A program made the translations under genes and the position numbers. Positions 45,977 through 54,832 of a stretch of DNA of 64,000 nucleotides are shown here, piece after piece. Origin of the DNA: JAGTVG01 sp964543195 (lineage in GTDB: Bacteria > Bacteroidota > Bacteroidia > Cytophagales > Cyclobacteriaceae). The DNA is taken from the NCBI GenBank assembly GCA_964543195.1, contig CAZIXF010000014.1:33567-97566 (forward strand), in the 5' to 3' direction. The notes under the pieces are model-generated. The model was not told the DNA's origin. It did no database searches and saw only the letters and a list, made by a program, of their open reading frames with translations. Each line of letters opens with the position of its first letter. Position 1 is the first letter of the stretch.

Positions 45977-46885
45977 TTATTCCTGCCTTTCTTCAACTTC
46001 CATTAATTCTATATCAAAAATAAGAATACTATTCGGTATTATCATACTTCCGGATCCTTCTTTTCCATAGGCCAGTGTGGAGGGAATATAAAAAGTAAAC
46101 TTATCCCCTTCACGCATTAGGGATATTCCTTTCTCCCAGCCTTCAATCACCTCTCCGTTTCCAAGGATGAATTTCATCGGCCGGCCCTCTTCATAAGAGG
46201 ATCCGATCGGCGTTCCATCCAGTAACCTGCCCCTGTAATGGATGGTAACCAAACCGCCTTGTTCGGGTTGTGCTCCCCCGCCTTTCTCACGAATCACATA
46301 CCTCAGCCCTGATTGATGCTCCAGGGGAATTATGTCGTTCATTTCCATATAATAATCAATAATAGAAATATCCTCCCATAGTTGTTCTTCAGCTTCCTCT
46401 TCTTCCCTGTCTTCCCTGTTATTTCGAATAGAAGCCTGCCAGCGGTTAAATTCCAAATTATTCAACTGATCCACTACCCCGACATAAAAGGTGATTTTAC
46501 TTTGCGGATCCAGATGATGCGGGACATTCCCATTGAAAGAAACCCTGAAAAGATTTTCACAATTCACTTTCAGTATCGCACTGTCTCCAATGGTAAGCCT
46601 GTTCAAACCTTCGTAAAGCTGTCCTGCGTTTTGCCAGACACTGTCAATGTAACGGATTGTCGCCGGCATTTCCCTGTTACGGTAAGAATAAAGGAGGGAA
46701 TCATTCTCATCGTAATAGTCCATATTGAAAAGGATTACATGATTGTTCCGGAATTCCTCTCCGTTCATATTCCGGATAATATAATATTCAAGACCGGAAT
46801 CAGCGGTTCTGAAATCATCCTGGCTACACCCGAAAATAAAAATCAGCAGACTGGATAGTACCGGTGCGTTAAATTTTAAGCTCAT
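45977..46885 (-). CDS. FKBP-type peptidylprolyl isomerase, two-domain lipoprotein
   Basis: The 302-residue protein has a lipoprotein signal (LIFIFGCSQD, Cys about 20), an N-terminal diverged FKBP-like region (about 30-155), an acidic hinge (REDREEEEAEEQ, about 160) and a standard C-terminal FKBP domain (about 190-298: VTIHYRGRLLDGT, VIEGWEKGISLMREGDK, IPNSILIFDIEL). The N-terminal domain lacks clear active-site residues and may bind substrate only. GldI of gliding bacteria is an FKBP lipoprotein too, but orthology is not shown. It overlaps nrnA by 17 bases. Confidence 0.9.
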   Translation of the reverse strand: MSLKFNAPVLSSLLIFIFGCSQDDFRTADSGLEYYIIRNMNGEEFRNNHVILFNMDYYDENDSLLYSYRNREMPATIRYIDSVWQNAGQLYEGLNRLTIGDSAILKVNCENLFRVSFNGNVPHHLDPQSKITFYVGVVDQLNNLEFNRWQASIRNNREDREEEEAEEQLWEDISIIDYYMEMNDIIPLEHQSGLRYVIREKGGGAQPEQGGLVTIHYRGRLLDGTPIGSSYEEGRPMKFILGNGEVIEGWEKGISLMREGDKFTFYIPSTLAYGKEGSGSMIIPNSILIFDIELMEVEERQE

Positions 46886-47900
46886 GTGCTTCTTTATTTA
46901 ACGTATCCTTATACTCCTTTAATATGTTTTCAAATTTTTTTATGGTTTCCTCGAATGACAGGTCACTCGTGCCGCCTGCAGCATTTTTATGGCCGCCACC
47001 ACTAAAATGGTTTCTGGCAAAATCATTCACAGAAAAATTCCCTTTGGAACGGAGAGAGAGATTGATCCCATCGGACTTTTCGGTGATCAATGCGCCCAAC
47101 ACGGCGTTATCCAGGCTGAGTGCATAATTCACCAGCCCTTCGGTGTCACCGGTTTTGGAATCGAACTGTTTGAGATCCTCAGCGCTGATAGCAATATAGG
47201 CCGTATTGTATTCTTCAAGAAATGAAAATCGCTGGCTCAACGCAAAACCAAGAAATTTCAGCCTGGTGTAGGAGTTGGTATCATAGATCAAACTGCCCAC
47301 TTTGGAGGTGTCGGCTCCCAGTTCCATCAAATTGGCCGAAACATAATGTACATTCTGGGTGGTATTCTTATGTTTGAACTGCCCGGTATCTGTCATGATC
47401 CCTGCATAAAGACTTTCTGCCATGGGAGGATCGATCAATTCCCTGTCTCCCAGTTTAACGATGAATTCGTAGATCAACTCGGCAGTGGCCGCCGCTTCAA
47501 TGCTGGAATAGGAAAAATCGGCGAAATCTTCGGGATCAAGGTGATGGTCGATAAGAAATTTCCTGGCCTTGCTTTTCCCCACTTCCTCGCCCAGCACATC
47601 GATCCGGGAAAGGCTGTTGAAATCAAGACAGAAGATAATGGTAGCGGCTTTTACAAGTGAAAAACATTGCTCCCTGTTATCTTCGCTCATCACAATAACG
47701 GACTTTTCACCATTCATCCAGTTTAAAAATTTCGGATATTCCGAAGGGCTGATTATGGTAACCTCATGATTTTTTTTTAAGAGGTATTCTCTTAAACCAA
47801 GGGAGGATCCCAGGGCATCGGCATCCGGATTGTGATGAGGAATGATTACTATCTTCTGGGGAGAATCAAGTAAGGCTTTAACGTCCTTAAAATTCAACAT
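46869..47900 (-). CDS. DHH/DHHA1 phosphoesterase (NrnA-like)
   Basis: The 343-residue enzyme belongs to the bifunctional oligoribonuclease/pAp phosphatase family. The DHH motifs are IIPHHNPDADALGSSLG (about 19-35), FCLDFNSLSR (about 89-98) and FLIDHHLDPEDF (about 114-125); DHHA1 shows SGGGHKNAAGG (about 303-313). It would finish RNA decay to mononucleotides or recycle pAp. It heads the operon with the two FKBP proteins, rdgB and udk, from a well-formed promoter. Confidence 0.92.
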   Translation of the reverse strand: MLNFKDVKALLDSPQKIVIIPHHNPDADALGSSLGLREYLLKKNHEVTIISPSEYPKFLNWMNGEKSVIVMSEDNREQCFSLVKAATIIFCLDFNSLSRIDVLGEEVGKSKARKFLIDHHLDPEDFADFSYSSIEAAATAELIYEFIVKLGDRELIDPPMAESLYAGIMTDTGQFKHKNTTQNVHYVSANLMELGADTSKVGSLIYDTNSYTRLKFLGFALSQRFSFLEEYNTAYIAISAEDLKQFDSKTGDTEGLVNYALSLDNAVLGALITEKSDGINLSLRSKGNFSVNDFARNHFSGGGHKNAAGGTSDLSFEETIKKFENILKEYKDTLNKEAHELKI

Positions 47901-47938
47901 TGATTATTTGATGTTCCAGATGGTTAAATTGGCAGATG

Positions 47939-47969
47939 CAAATGTGATCATTTATTCGTTAAAAACAAA
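47939..47969 (-). promoter_or_regulatory. promoter of the nrnA-FKBP-FKBP-rdgB-udk operon
   Basis: On the minus strand TTTG (47966-47969) and CACATTTG (47939-47946) are exactly 19 bases apart; the -7 element has one mismatch at its first base. It lies 39 bases before the start codon. Confidence 0.6.
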
Positions 47970-48048
47970 GCCAAACACAGGTAGTGGATATTTCGGCAGG
48001 CTGCCGGTAATTTCAGCGGTTTTTGGTATGATCTATTAACAGAATGGC

Positions 48049-48056
48049 TATTTTTG
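48049..48056 (+). promoter_or_regulatory. -7 element for ndk
   Basis: TATTTTTG matches TAnnTTTG exactly, 18 bases before the ndk start codon. A TTTG exists upstream but at 23 bases, slightly far. Confidence 0.45.
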
Positions 48057-48074
48057 CACACAAATCTTAATACT

Positions 48075-48500
48075 ATGCAAGAAGATATTACTTTTACCAT
48101 GATCAAGCCTGATGCGGTTAAGGAAGGAAACGCGGGGGCAATAATGAAAATGATCGAGGCGGCCGATTTCAAGATCCTGGCCTTAAAACTCACCCGTCTT
48201 TCAAGAGAACAGGCCGGCATGTTCTATGAAGTGCATAAGGACAAACCCTTTTACGAGAGTTTATGCGACTATATGTCATCCGGTAAAATAATAGCCATGG
48301 TGGTTTCCAAAAAGAATGCGGTTAAAGAATACCGGAATCTTATCGGTGCCACCGACCCGGCCAAGGCAGAAACGGGTACCATCAGGAAATTATATGCCAA
48401 ATCGGTGCAGGCCAATGCCGTCCATGGATCCGATTCGGATGAAAATGCACAAAAAGAAGCTAATTTCTTTTTTTCGGAGCTTGAATATTATTACGATTAA
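48075..48500 (+). CDS. ndk: nucleoside diphosphate kinase
   Basis: The 141-residue enzyme balances nucleoside triphosphates. It has TFTMIKPDAVKEGNAG (about 6-21) and the catalytic His in NAVHGSDSDENAQKE (about 115-129). The start at 48075 (MQEDITFT) fits the family; an ATG seven codons earlier is open but lies too close to the -7 element. It is divergent from the nrnA operon. Confidence 0.96.
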   Translation: MQEDITFTMIKPDAVKEGNAGAIMKMIEAADFKILALKLTRLSREQAGMFYEVHKDKPFYESLCDYMSSGKIIAMVVSKKNAVKEYRNLIGATDPAKAETGTIRKLYAKSVQANAVHGSDSDENAQKEANFFFSELEYYYD

Positions 48501-48520
48501 TTTCCGTGGTTAAGAAGTGA

Positions 48521-49276
48521 TCATTCCGGTTGAAGAACCTCTTCCGTGTTCGAACGTATCCAGAAATTATTAAAACCTTCACCAACGGATAGGGTGGCCA
48601 GTCCCAATTGGAGGATTTCAAGTATGGCCAGAAAGTTGAAGATCACGGCAATCTTCTCGGGTTTTTCCTTTATTATGTCCACGAATGAGATCTGTTTTTT
48701 ACTGGATAATTTTGCCAGTAAATAATCCTTCTGGTTTTCGATCGTATAAGGAAACTGGACAACCGTATGCGAGGGTTTGTTGGATTCGATAATGAAACGG
48801 TCCATGGCTTTTTCGAACGCCCGCAGGAGTTTATAAAGATCGAGATCCTGTAATTCTGATTCTACATTACTTAATTCAGATAATTTTCTGACTTCCCTGA
48901 GGACATTTCCCCGTTTTTCCCTGTCGATCTGATTTCCTTCCATCTCCATCAGCTCACCTACTACCGACTTATACTTTTTATATTCAAGGAGATGTTTTAC
49001 CAGTTCCTCCCGTGGGTCGATCTCGTTACCTTCCTCATCCAACGATGGGCGGGGCAACAGCATTTTTGCTTTGATCCGCATCAGGGTGGCCGCCACCACT
49101 ATAAATTCACTGGCTACCTCTATGTTCATTTCTTCAAGCTGCCTGAGGTAATCCAGAAAATCATCGGTGATCTTTGAGATGGGTATATCATATATATCCA
49201 GTTCATCACGTTCTATAAAAAAAAGAAGCAGATCAAAGGGGCCTTCAAATAAGGGCAACTTGATGGTAAAACTCAT
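48521..49276 (-). CDS. scpA: segregation and condensation protein A
   Basis: The 251-residue kleisin bridges SMC arms in chromosome condensation. The start FTIKLPLFEGPFDLLLFFIE (3-22) is diagnostic; IVVAATLMRIKAKMLLPRP (about 60-78) follows, and the C-terminal winged helix ends with FLAILEILQLGLATL. scpB and smc are elsewhere. It is convergent with ndk (20 bp apart). Confidence 0.94.
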   Translation of the reverse strand: MSFTIKLPLFEGPFDLLLFFIERDELDIYDIPISKITDDFLDYLRQLEEMNIEVASEFIVVAATLMRIKAKMLLPRPSLDEEGNEIDPREELVKHLLEYKKYKSVVGELMEMEGNQIDREKRGNVLREVRKLSELSNVESELQDLDLYKLLRAFEKAMDRFIIESNKPSHTVVQFPYTIENQKDYLLAKLSSKKQISFVDIIKEKPEKIAVIFNFLAILEILQLGLATLSVGEGFNNFWIRSNTEEVLQPE

Positions 49277-49315
49277 TCAGATAGTTATTTACTGTTTTTC
49301 TGGTTATATTGACTT

Positions 49316-49323
49316 CAAATATA
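49316..49323 (-). promoter_or_regulatory. -7 element for scpA
   Basis: TATATTTG on the minus strand is an exact TAnnTTTG match 40 bases before the scpA start. A TTTG farther upstream is 26 bases away, longer than usual. Confidence 0.4.
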
Positions 49324-49456
49324 GGACTATTCAGATCAATTGTATAGGTCAAATAAAAAAAATGTATTTTTACATTTTTGATTATTTTATGATATTCGTT
49401 AAAACAATATATTATTTATCAGGTTAATAATCTGATATCAACCATACACCGGAAAA

Positions 49457-51370
49457 ATGCTGATAGAACAAGGAGAACTTCTCAGGAATATTAATTCACC
49501 CGATGGTCTGAAAAAGCTGGATCAGGCTCAGCTTGTGCAGTTATCCCGGGAACTTCGGCAGTTCATCATAGATAACGTTTCTGTATATGGCGGTCATTTC
49601 GGGGCCAGTCTCGGGGTGGTGGAGATGACAATCGCCCTTCATTATGTGTTTAATACCCCTAAAGATCTTTTGGTATGGGATGTAGGTCATCAGGCTTATG
49701 GTCATAAGATCCTTACGGGCCGGAAAGATCTGTTTTACACCAACAGGTCCTATAAAGGCCTTTCCGGTTTCCCGAAACGGACCGAGAGTGAATACGATAC
49801 ATTTGGCGTGGGTCATTCTTCCACCTCTATTTCTGCTGCACTCGGGATGGCCATAGCTTCCAAATATCAAAAAGATAAGGACCGCCACCATATAGCAGTG
49901 ATCGGCGACGGTGCCATGACAGGCGGTCTTGCCTTTGAGGCGATGAACCATGCCGGTGTTTCCAATACAAACCTGCTTATTGTGCTCAATGATAATTGCA
50001 TGTCCATCGATCCCAATGTGGGAGCACTCAAGGATTATCTCACGGATATCACCACTTCAAGGACCTATAATAAATTCAAGGACGAGGTGTGGAATATACT
50101 GGGCAAGGTCAGCAAATTCGGGGTAAATGCCAGGGAAATAGTCAGTAATGTCGAAAACAGCGTAAAGACCATGCTGCTTAAGCACAGCAACCTGTTTGAA
50201 TCGTTGAACCTGAGATATTTCGGTCCGGTAGACGGACATGATATCAACCATCTGGTGCATATTTTCAATGATCTTAAGGATATCCCGGGCCCCAAAATCC
50301 TGCATTGTGTAACCGTAAAAGGCAAAGGATTTCAACAAGCTGAAAAAGACCAGACTAAATGGCATGCCCCGGGTAAGTTTGATAAGCTGACCGGAGTGAT
50401 CCATAAAAAAACGAATCATATCCCACAGCCTCCCAAATATCAGGAGGTCTTTGGGAAAACCCTGGTCGAACTGGCAAGAAAAAATGACAGGATCATGGGT
50501 GTGACGCCGGCAATGCCCAGTGGCTCTTCAATGAATATCATGATGAAGGAAATGCCCGACAGGGCTTTTGATGTGGGTATTGCCGAACAACATGCGGTAA
50601 CTTTTTCCGCAGGCCTCGCTACACAGGGCCTGGTCCCCTTCTGTAACATATACAGCACCTTCATGCAAAGAGCCTATGATCAGGTGATACATGATGTCTG
50701 TATTCAGAATCTGAAAGTGGTTTTCTGCCTCGACAGGGCCGGCCTGGTGGGAGCTGACGGTCCCACCCATCATGGTGCCTACGACATAGCTTATATGCGG
50801 GCCATACCCAATCTGGTAGTAGCCGCACCGATGAATGAATCGGAACTGAGAAATATGATGTACACCGCCCAGCTTCCTTCCCTGAAAGGCCCGATGAGTA
50901 TCCGTTATCCAAGGGGCCAAGGTGTAATGCCCGACTGGGAAACGCCTATGACTGAAATACCCATTGGAACGGGCAGACAAATCGTCGAAGGAGAAGAAGT
51001 GGCCATTTTATCCATTGGTCATATGGGCAATTATGCTCTTAAGGCCATCGAATTGCTGAAAGACAGCCAGATAAGGCCTTCACTTTATGACATGAGATTC
51101 ATCAAACCCCTGGATGAGGGTTTGTTACATAAGATTTTTTTAAATTACAGGAAAATTGTTACTATTGAAGACGGTACGTTGACCGGCGGATTCGGAAGCG
51201 CTGTTCTGGAATTCATGGCTGATCACGACTATAATGCCTCCGTAAAGCGACTCGGCATTCCGGATAAAATTATCGAACATGGTGATCCTGAAAAATTGCA
51301 TGAAGAGTGCGGTTACGACCCGGTTAGCATATCGGAAACCGTGATCAGTCTTTTTGAGACTGTTTTTTAA
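49457..51370 (+). CDS. dxs: 1-deoxy-D-xylulose-5-phosphate synthase
   Basis: The 637-residue thiamine-diphosphate enzyme makes DXP from pyruvate and glyceraldehyde-3-phosphate, the entry to the MEP isoprenoid pathway. It has VWDVGHQAYGHKILTGR (about 75-91), FGVGHSSTSISAALG (about 116-130), VIGDGAMTGGLAFEAMNHAG (about 148-167) and the glutamate of GIAEQHAVTFSAG (about 373-385). The product also feeds thiamine and pyridoxal synthesis. Confidence 0.97.
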   Translation: MLIEQGELLRNINSPDGLKKLDQAQLVQLSRELRQFIIDNVSVYGGHFGASLGVVEMTIALHYVFNTPKDLLVWDVGHQAYGHKILTGRKDLFYTNRSYKGLSGFPKRTESEYDTFGVGHSSTSISAALGMAIASKYQKDKDRHHIAVIGDGAMTGGLAFEAMNHAGVSNTNLLIVLNDNCMSIDPNVGALKDYLTDITTSRTYNKFKDEVWNILGKVSKFGVNAREIVSNVENSVKTMLLKHSNLFESLNLRYFGPVDGHDINHLVHIFNDLKDIPGPKILHCVTVKGKGFQQAEKDQTKWHAPGKFDKLTGVIHKKTNHIPQPPKYQEVFGKTLVELARKNDRIMGVTPAMPSGSSMNIMMKEMPDRAFDVGIAEQHAVTFSAGLATQGLVPFCNIYSTFMQRAYDQVIHDVCIQNLKVVFCLDRAGLVGADGPTHHGAYDIAYMRAIPNLVVAAPMNESELRNMMYTAQLPSLKGPMSIRYPRGQGVMPDWETPMTEIPIGTGRQIVEGEEVAILSIGHMGNYALKAIELLKDSQIRPSLYDMRFIKPLDEGLLHKIFLNYRKIVTIEDGTLTGGFGSAVLEFMADHDYNASVKRLGIPDKIIEHGDPEKLHEECGYDPVSISETVISLFETVF

Positions 51371-51386
51371 ATTAAATTAATTATTT

Positions 51387-52160
51387 ATGTCATCTATTTT
51401 TTTATCTGAGTCCGGGAAAGGTCAGCCCGTCGTATTTATTCACGGGTACTGTGAAACCAGTGAGGTATGGAATGAATTCCATAAAAAATTATCCCGGAGG
51501 AACAGGGTCATTTCAGTCGATTTGCCCGGATTCGGTAAAAGTCCGCGGCTGAACTATGCCTTCAGCCTGAAAGACGTAGCTGCTGAGGTTAAGCAGGTAC
51601 TGGACGAAAGGCGGCTTTCCAATTATGTGATGATCGGTCATTCCCTGGGAGGCTATGTCACATTGGCCTTTGTAAAACAATTCTCATACATCGTTAAAGG
51701 AATCGGACTGTTCCATTCGAGTGTATTCGAAGACAACCGGGATAAAAAGGAATCACGAACCAAACTGATCGAATCCATTAAATCGAATGGTGTGAAGCCA
51801 TTTATAAAAACATTTATTCCCTCCCTTTTTTATGAAAAGAATCTCAGGTATGTCGATGAGACGATAGAGGAACTTAAGGAACTGGCGGAAAAAACCTCTC
51901 CGGAAACTGTAATGGAATATGCAAGGGCCATGCGGGATCGTGAAAGCAGCGTGCAGTTTATCAAAAAATACCGGAAACCGGTGATGTTTATCATCGGGGA
52001 AAAGGATAAGTCATTGCCGTTGAAGAAAAGCCTTGAACAGGCCGTTATGCCGGGCAATTCGCACGTGCTGCGCTTAAGGGACACTGCCCATATGGGCATG
52101 TTTGAAAAACCGGAAGAGACCCTTCAGTTTGTAGAAAAGTTTATTGCCTTTTGCCGGTAA
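51387..52160 (+). CDS. alpha/beta hydrolase
   Basis: The 257-residue protein has the oxyanion segment VFIHGYCETSEVW (about 16-28), VDLPGFGKSP (about 45-54), the nucleophile serine in MIGHSLGGYVTLAF (about 86-99) and a late His in DTAHMGMFEKPEE (about 234-246). The substrate is unknown. It starts 16 bp after dxs and probably shares its transcript, but a role in the isoprenoid pathway is not indicated. Confidence 0.88.
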   Translation: MSSIFLSESGKGQPVVFIHGYCETSEVWNEFHKKLSRRNRVISVDLPGFGKSPRLNYAFSLKDVAAEVKQVLDERRLSNYVMIGHSLGGYVTLAFVKQFSYIVKGIGLFHSSVFEDNRDKKESRTKLIESIKSNGVKPFIKTFIPSLFYEKNLRYVDETIEELKELAEKTSPETVMEYARAMRDRESSVQFIKKYRKPVMFIIGEKDKSLPLKKSLEQAVMPGNSHVLRLRDTAHMGMFEKPEETLQFVEKFIAFCR

Positions 52161-52167
52161 AAAAAAC

Positions 52168-52192
52168 TGCCGGACCTCAAAAGGATCCGGCA
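52168..52192 (-). terminator. terminator for the minus-strand lipoprotein gene
   Basis: TGCCGGA (52168-52174) pairs with TCCGGCA (52186-52192); on the minus strand the stem is followed by a run of seven T. It lies between convergent genes, about 92 bases past the stop of the lipoprotein gene. Confidence 0.6.
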
Positions 52193-52222
52193 ATTATAAA
52201 ACTGATCGTATAACTAAACAGT

Positions 52223-52255
52223 ACTCATCGCATGACTGCCAGTCATACGATGAGT
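52223..52255 (+). terminator. long 15-bp hairpin between convergent genes
   Basis: Arms 52223-52237 and 52241-52255 pair at 14 of 15 positions around a three-base loop (gcc). On the plus strand it is followed by TGTTATTTTC, moderately T-rich, so it can end the dxs-hydrolase transcript. It is unusually long and perfect for a terminator and may also protect RNA ends. Confidence 0.6.
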
Positions 52256-52284
52256 TGTTATTTTCAAATAGTGGTTACGGCATA

Positions 52285-53232
52285 TTATTCTGCCGGCTCC
52301 TGAACCAGGATCTCCAGTTCAATATAATCGTTCTCATTGAAGGTGCCCACGATATTACTCACCAGGATAACGCCCCGCTTGCTGCCTCCATCCTTGTCCG
52401 GGTCCGTGGCAAAAGCAAATACATCGCCCATCTGCAAGCCGGTGATGATTTCCCCGTCTTCCGGGGTGCCTCCGTCAAACACCTCATCGATATCGGCAAA
52501 GTTTGACAACTCGTTGAACTGACTTTCAGTAAGCGTGGTAATTACGAACTGAATAGAGTTCAGTGTGTTCCACCCGGCCACCTGGTCGGCCAGCGCTGTA
52601 TTGGACAGGGTGGAATACCCCAGCGGAGAAGCCAGACTGGCCTCATCGGTATTGCCGTAATAATAACCAAAATCGATATCAGCGCTTAATGGTTCTGCGG
52701 TGTTAAGGACGCTGTCTGGTGAATAGGTAGCGCCCGTATTGGTGCTGAAGAATGAATTGGCCGTTTTATCGCCAAGAGGTGCATAAAGCAATACCGTGGT
52801 ATAGCTTCTTGCTGTCGGCGACACCGTGGTGATCTCGATCGACTCGGTGGCCGCTACGGCATTTTGCTGATCTGTGACTACGAAATCGAAAACCACCGTC
52901 TCACCCACTTCTTCAGATTTCAACACGTATTCAAACTCATAGAACAACTGGTTTTCTCCCTGGTTGGGGAATACCTGATCCTCCTGGGAGGGATCTCCCG
53001 TTCCAACGGTTTTGTTTACAGTGAGGGATACCAGGCCGGCCGGGGCATTTACAGAAACATTCGTAAAGGCCGTATCGCCGGGTTCGCCCTCGAAGGGGAA
53101 CGTATCTCCGTTAAGCAGGATGGTGGCAGGTTCGGGCACGGGTTCTTCATCTTCCGTACAGGAAGCAAGGAATAACAGGTAAGACCCGATTACCAAGGTT
53201 AACCCAAAATAAAGTAATGATCTAGCTCTCAT
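52285..53232 (-). CDS. surface lipoprotein, unknown
   Basis: A 315-residue protein with a lipoprotein signal ending LLFLASCTED (Cys about 24) and a following acidic segment (EDEEPVPEPA), as in exported surface lipoproteins of this phylum. An Ig-like beta domain seems to span about 28-140, followed by a less clear region with TGATYSPDSVLNTAEPL. The start at 53232 (MRARSLLYFG) is chosen; ten upstream codons are open. It has its own -7 element. Function unknown. Confidence 0.78.
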   Translation of the reverse strand: MRARSLLYFGLTLVIGSYLLFLASCTEDEEPVPEPATILLNGDTFPFEGEPGDTAFTNVSVNAPAGLVSLTVNKTVGTGDPSQEDQVFPNQGENQLFYEFEYVLKSEEVGETVVFDFVVTDQQNAVAATESIEITTVSPTARSYTTVLLYAPLGDKTANSFFSTNTGATYSPDSVLNTAEPLSADIDFGYYYGNTDEASLASPLGYSTLSNTALADQVAGWNTLNSIQFVITTLTESQFNELSNFADIDEVFDGGTPEDGEIITGLQMGDVFAFATDPDKDGGSKRGVILVSNIVGTFNENDYIELEILVQEPAE

Positions 53233-53259
53233 AATTTTTGATTTAGTTAAAAGGTTAGA

Positions 53260-53267
53260 CAAAGATA
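53260..53267 (-). promoter_or_regulatory. -7 element for the lipoprotein gene
   Basis: TATCTTTG on the minus strand matches TAnnTTTG exactly, 28 bases before the start codon at 53232. Confidence 0.45.
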
Positions 53268-53494
53268 TGCGTTATTTTTTTATAAAATTTTATAAATGTA
53301 ATACAAAAAATTACATCAGTAATGAAATTATTTTGAGAAAAGAACAAATTAAGTGTTTGGAATCCATATTGTCCAGCGTATTCAATCAATATGAACCGGT
53401 CAAATAAATAACAGGGAAAATTGAAAAATCACTTTTCCCGACGTAAATATCAGAAAAACCACGCTAAGTATAACTTAAATTTTAAGGTAATAAT

Positions 53495-53523
53495 TTTGAA
53501 TAAAAACTATTTTTTTATCTTTG
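53495..53523 (+). promoter_or_regulatory. promoter of the zinc-ribbon membrane protein gene
   Basis: TTTG (53495-53498) and TATCTTTG (53516-53523) both match the consensus exactly, with a 17-base AT-rich spacer. The start codon is 71 bases downstream, leaving a 5' leader of about 60 bases that includes GGGAGGA at about 53533. Confidence 0.6.
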
Positions 53524-53593
53524 TTTTTCGTTGGGAGGAATTTTTATTAAAATTGACCCCGAATAAGGGCCCAAAACTTAAACTACCCGCATA

Positions 53594-54343
53594 ATGGATG
53601 CATATTTAGAACTTGAAAAATGGAATGTGTTTGGCAAATATGTAGCTTATATTCTTGTTTCGATAGGAATATTGATCATCTTATACCATTTTATCCACCT
53701 GGGTCTGACCAAAGATTATAAAAAAAGATACGATTATATTAACCGATACGAAATAAAATCCTTGTGGATAAGCGCCATATTCCTCATTGTGGGAATTGGA
53801 TTTTATATGAATACCCTTTACGCGGAAGGGGAGATCATCTGGTTGATGGTGCGGGTATTTGTGACGGTCATGCTCGGTCTCATCATCGGTGTGATCATTT
53901 CAAATCTTTTGAAGTTCTTCTATCCTTTTTACATTGAGAAGAGATTGAGAAAGCTTCGCTATACCCCCAGGAAATCGCCAAAGACCGGAAAACCCATGAA
54001 GTTACTGAGTGAGGAAGAGGAGGATGTATATCTGGATGAAGGAATGCAAGCCGAAGAAAACGTGTTTTCGGTCGATTACGATGTCTGGATCGATGAGGAA
54101 ACCGGTTATACCAAAATAGAAAAATACGCGGGTCATCTTGTGGCACTTCAATGTCCCGAATGCAGTTACCAGACACTTAAAGTAGTAAAAGAAGAGATCC
54201 TTGAATCACCCACCGAAACGGAAGAAGGTGAATTGATGAAATTCTATAAATGTGATTACTGCGGATACAAGGAAAGAAAAGCTTTCAGGGTGGCCAAACT
54301 CAAAAAGGTTGAGGGGCTGAACAAATCAAGTACCACGGTTTAA
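53594..54343 (+). CDS. membrane protein with C-terminal zinc ribbon
   Basis: The 249-residue protein has three membrane segments (about 15-37, 54-73 and 82-108), a basic stretch (115-135), an acidic stretch (139-156) and a C-terminal zinc ribbon with CPEC (Cys187, 190) and CDYC (Cys220, 223). The ribbon would lie in the cytoplasm if the N-terminus is outside. I do not recognise a family. Position between two lipoprotein genes, with a consensus promoter, says only that it is actively expressed. Confidence 0.8.
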   Translation: MDAYLELEKWNVFGKYVAYILVSIGILIILYHFIHLGLTKDYKKRYDYINRYEIKSLWISAIFLIVGIGFYMNTLYAEGEIIWLMVRVFVTVMLGLIIGVIISNLLKFFYPFYIEKRLRKLRYTPRKSPKTGKPMKLLSEEEEDVYLDEGMQAEENVFSVDYDVWIDEETGYTKIEKYAGHLVALQCPECSYQTLKVVKEEILESPTETEEGELMKFYKCDYCGYKERKAFRVAKLKKVEGLNKSSTTV

Positions 54344-54366
54344 ATTTAACTCCCCTTGATTATTCT

Positions 54367-54723
54367 TCAGGGAGAAAGACCGAGCTTACCGCATGCATTG
54401 GGTCTTATGGTAAAGGTGCCTTCCCATTCACGCGGACCGATTCCCGCTCCGGCCTGTTCGACTGCAAGAAACTCATAGGTTCCCGGTTCCAGGTCCACGG
54501 TCACACATCCTGTGGCTCCACATGAGGGCGTTTCATTATAAAAAGTCGAGATTGTACCAGCCCTCGAGCCTTCTATGAAAATATCAATGGGAGGTCCGTC
54601 GAAATTCGACCAGAACATATAACTCCCCTCTTCCACAATATCGTCATCCAGTATACCTTCACAAGAGCCCAGCATGAGCATCATCAGAAAGGCCAGATAA
54701 GTTAACCGTACAATTTTTTTCAT
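54367..54723 (-). CDS. small lipoprotein
   Basis: The 118-residue protein has a lipoprotein signal (LMLGSCEGIL, Cys about 21) followed by acidic residues, and a compact beta domain with paired cysteines (TPSCGATGCVTVDLEPGTYEF, and Cys near the end). The pattern PGTYEF...GTFTI resembles the small PEGA-like or Ig-like surface lipoproteins. Start at 54723 chosen; an upstream frame of 15 codons lacks the signal. Function unknown; convergent with the zinc-ribbon gene. Confidence 0.72.
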   Translation of the reverse strand: MKKIVRLTYLAFLMMLMLGSCEGILDDDIVEEGSYMFWSNFDGPPIDIFIEGSRAGTISTFYNETPSCGATGCVTVDLEPGTYEFLAVEQAGAGIGPREWEGTFTIRPNACGKLGLSP

Positions 54724-54766
54724 AGTGTTAAGGTATTTGAAGAATATTGCAATCAAAAATCCGACC

Positions 54767-54832
54767 AAAAAAAAATGGGAATGTATCCTGCGTTTTTTGA
54801 TTCAAACAAACAAAACTTCAGATACACTCCCA
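54767..54832 (-). terminator. hairpin with poly-U on the minus strand
   Basis: TGGGAATGTATC (54776-54787) and GATACACTCCCA (54821-54832) pair at 11 of 12 positions, with a 33-base loop. On the minus strand the stem is followed by nine T (54767-54775). It would end transcripts coming from 55.0 kb, i.e. the nitroreductase gene or an RNA from 54833-55024. The long loop is unusual. Confidence 0.6.

Larger units (their letters stand above)
53233..53593. other. divergent intergenic region with two promoters
   Basis: The 361-bp AT-rich gap between the divergent lipoprotein and zinc-ribbon genes holds promoter elements for both (see separate entries). No open frame or repeat with likely function is apparent in between, so it may carry regulatory sites. 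Confidence 0.5.
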
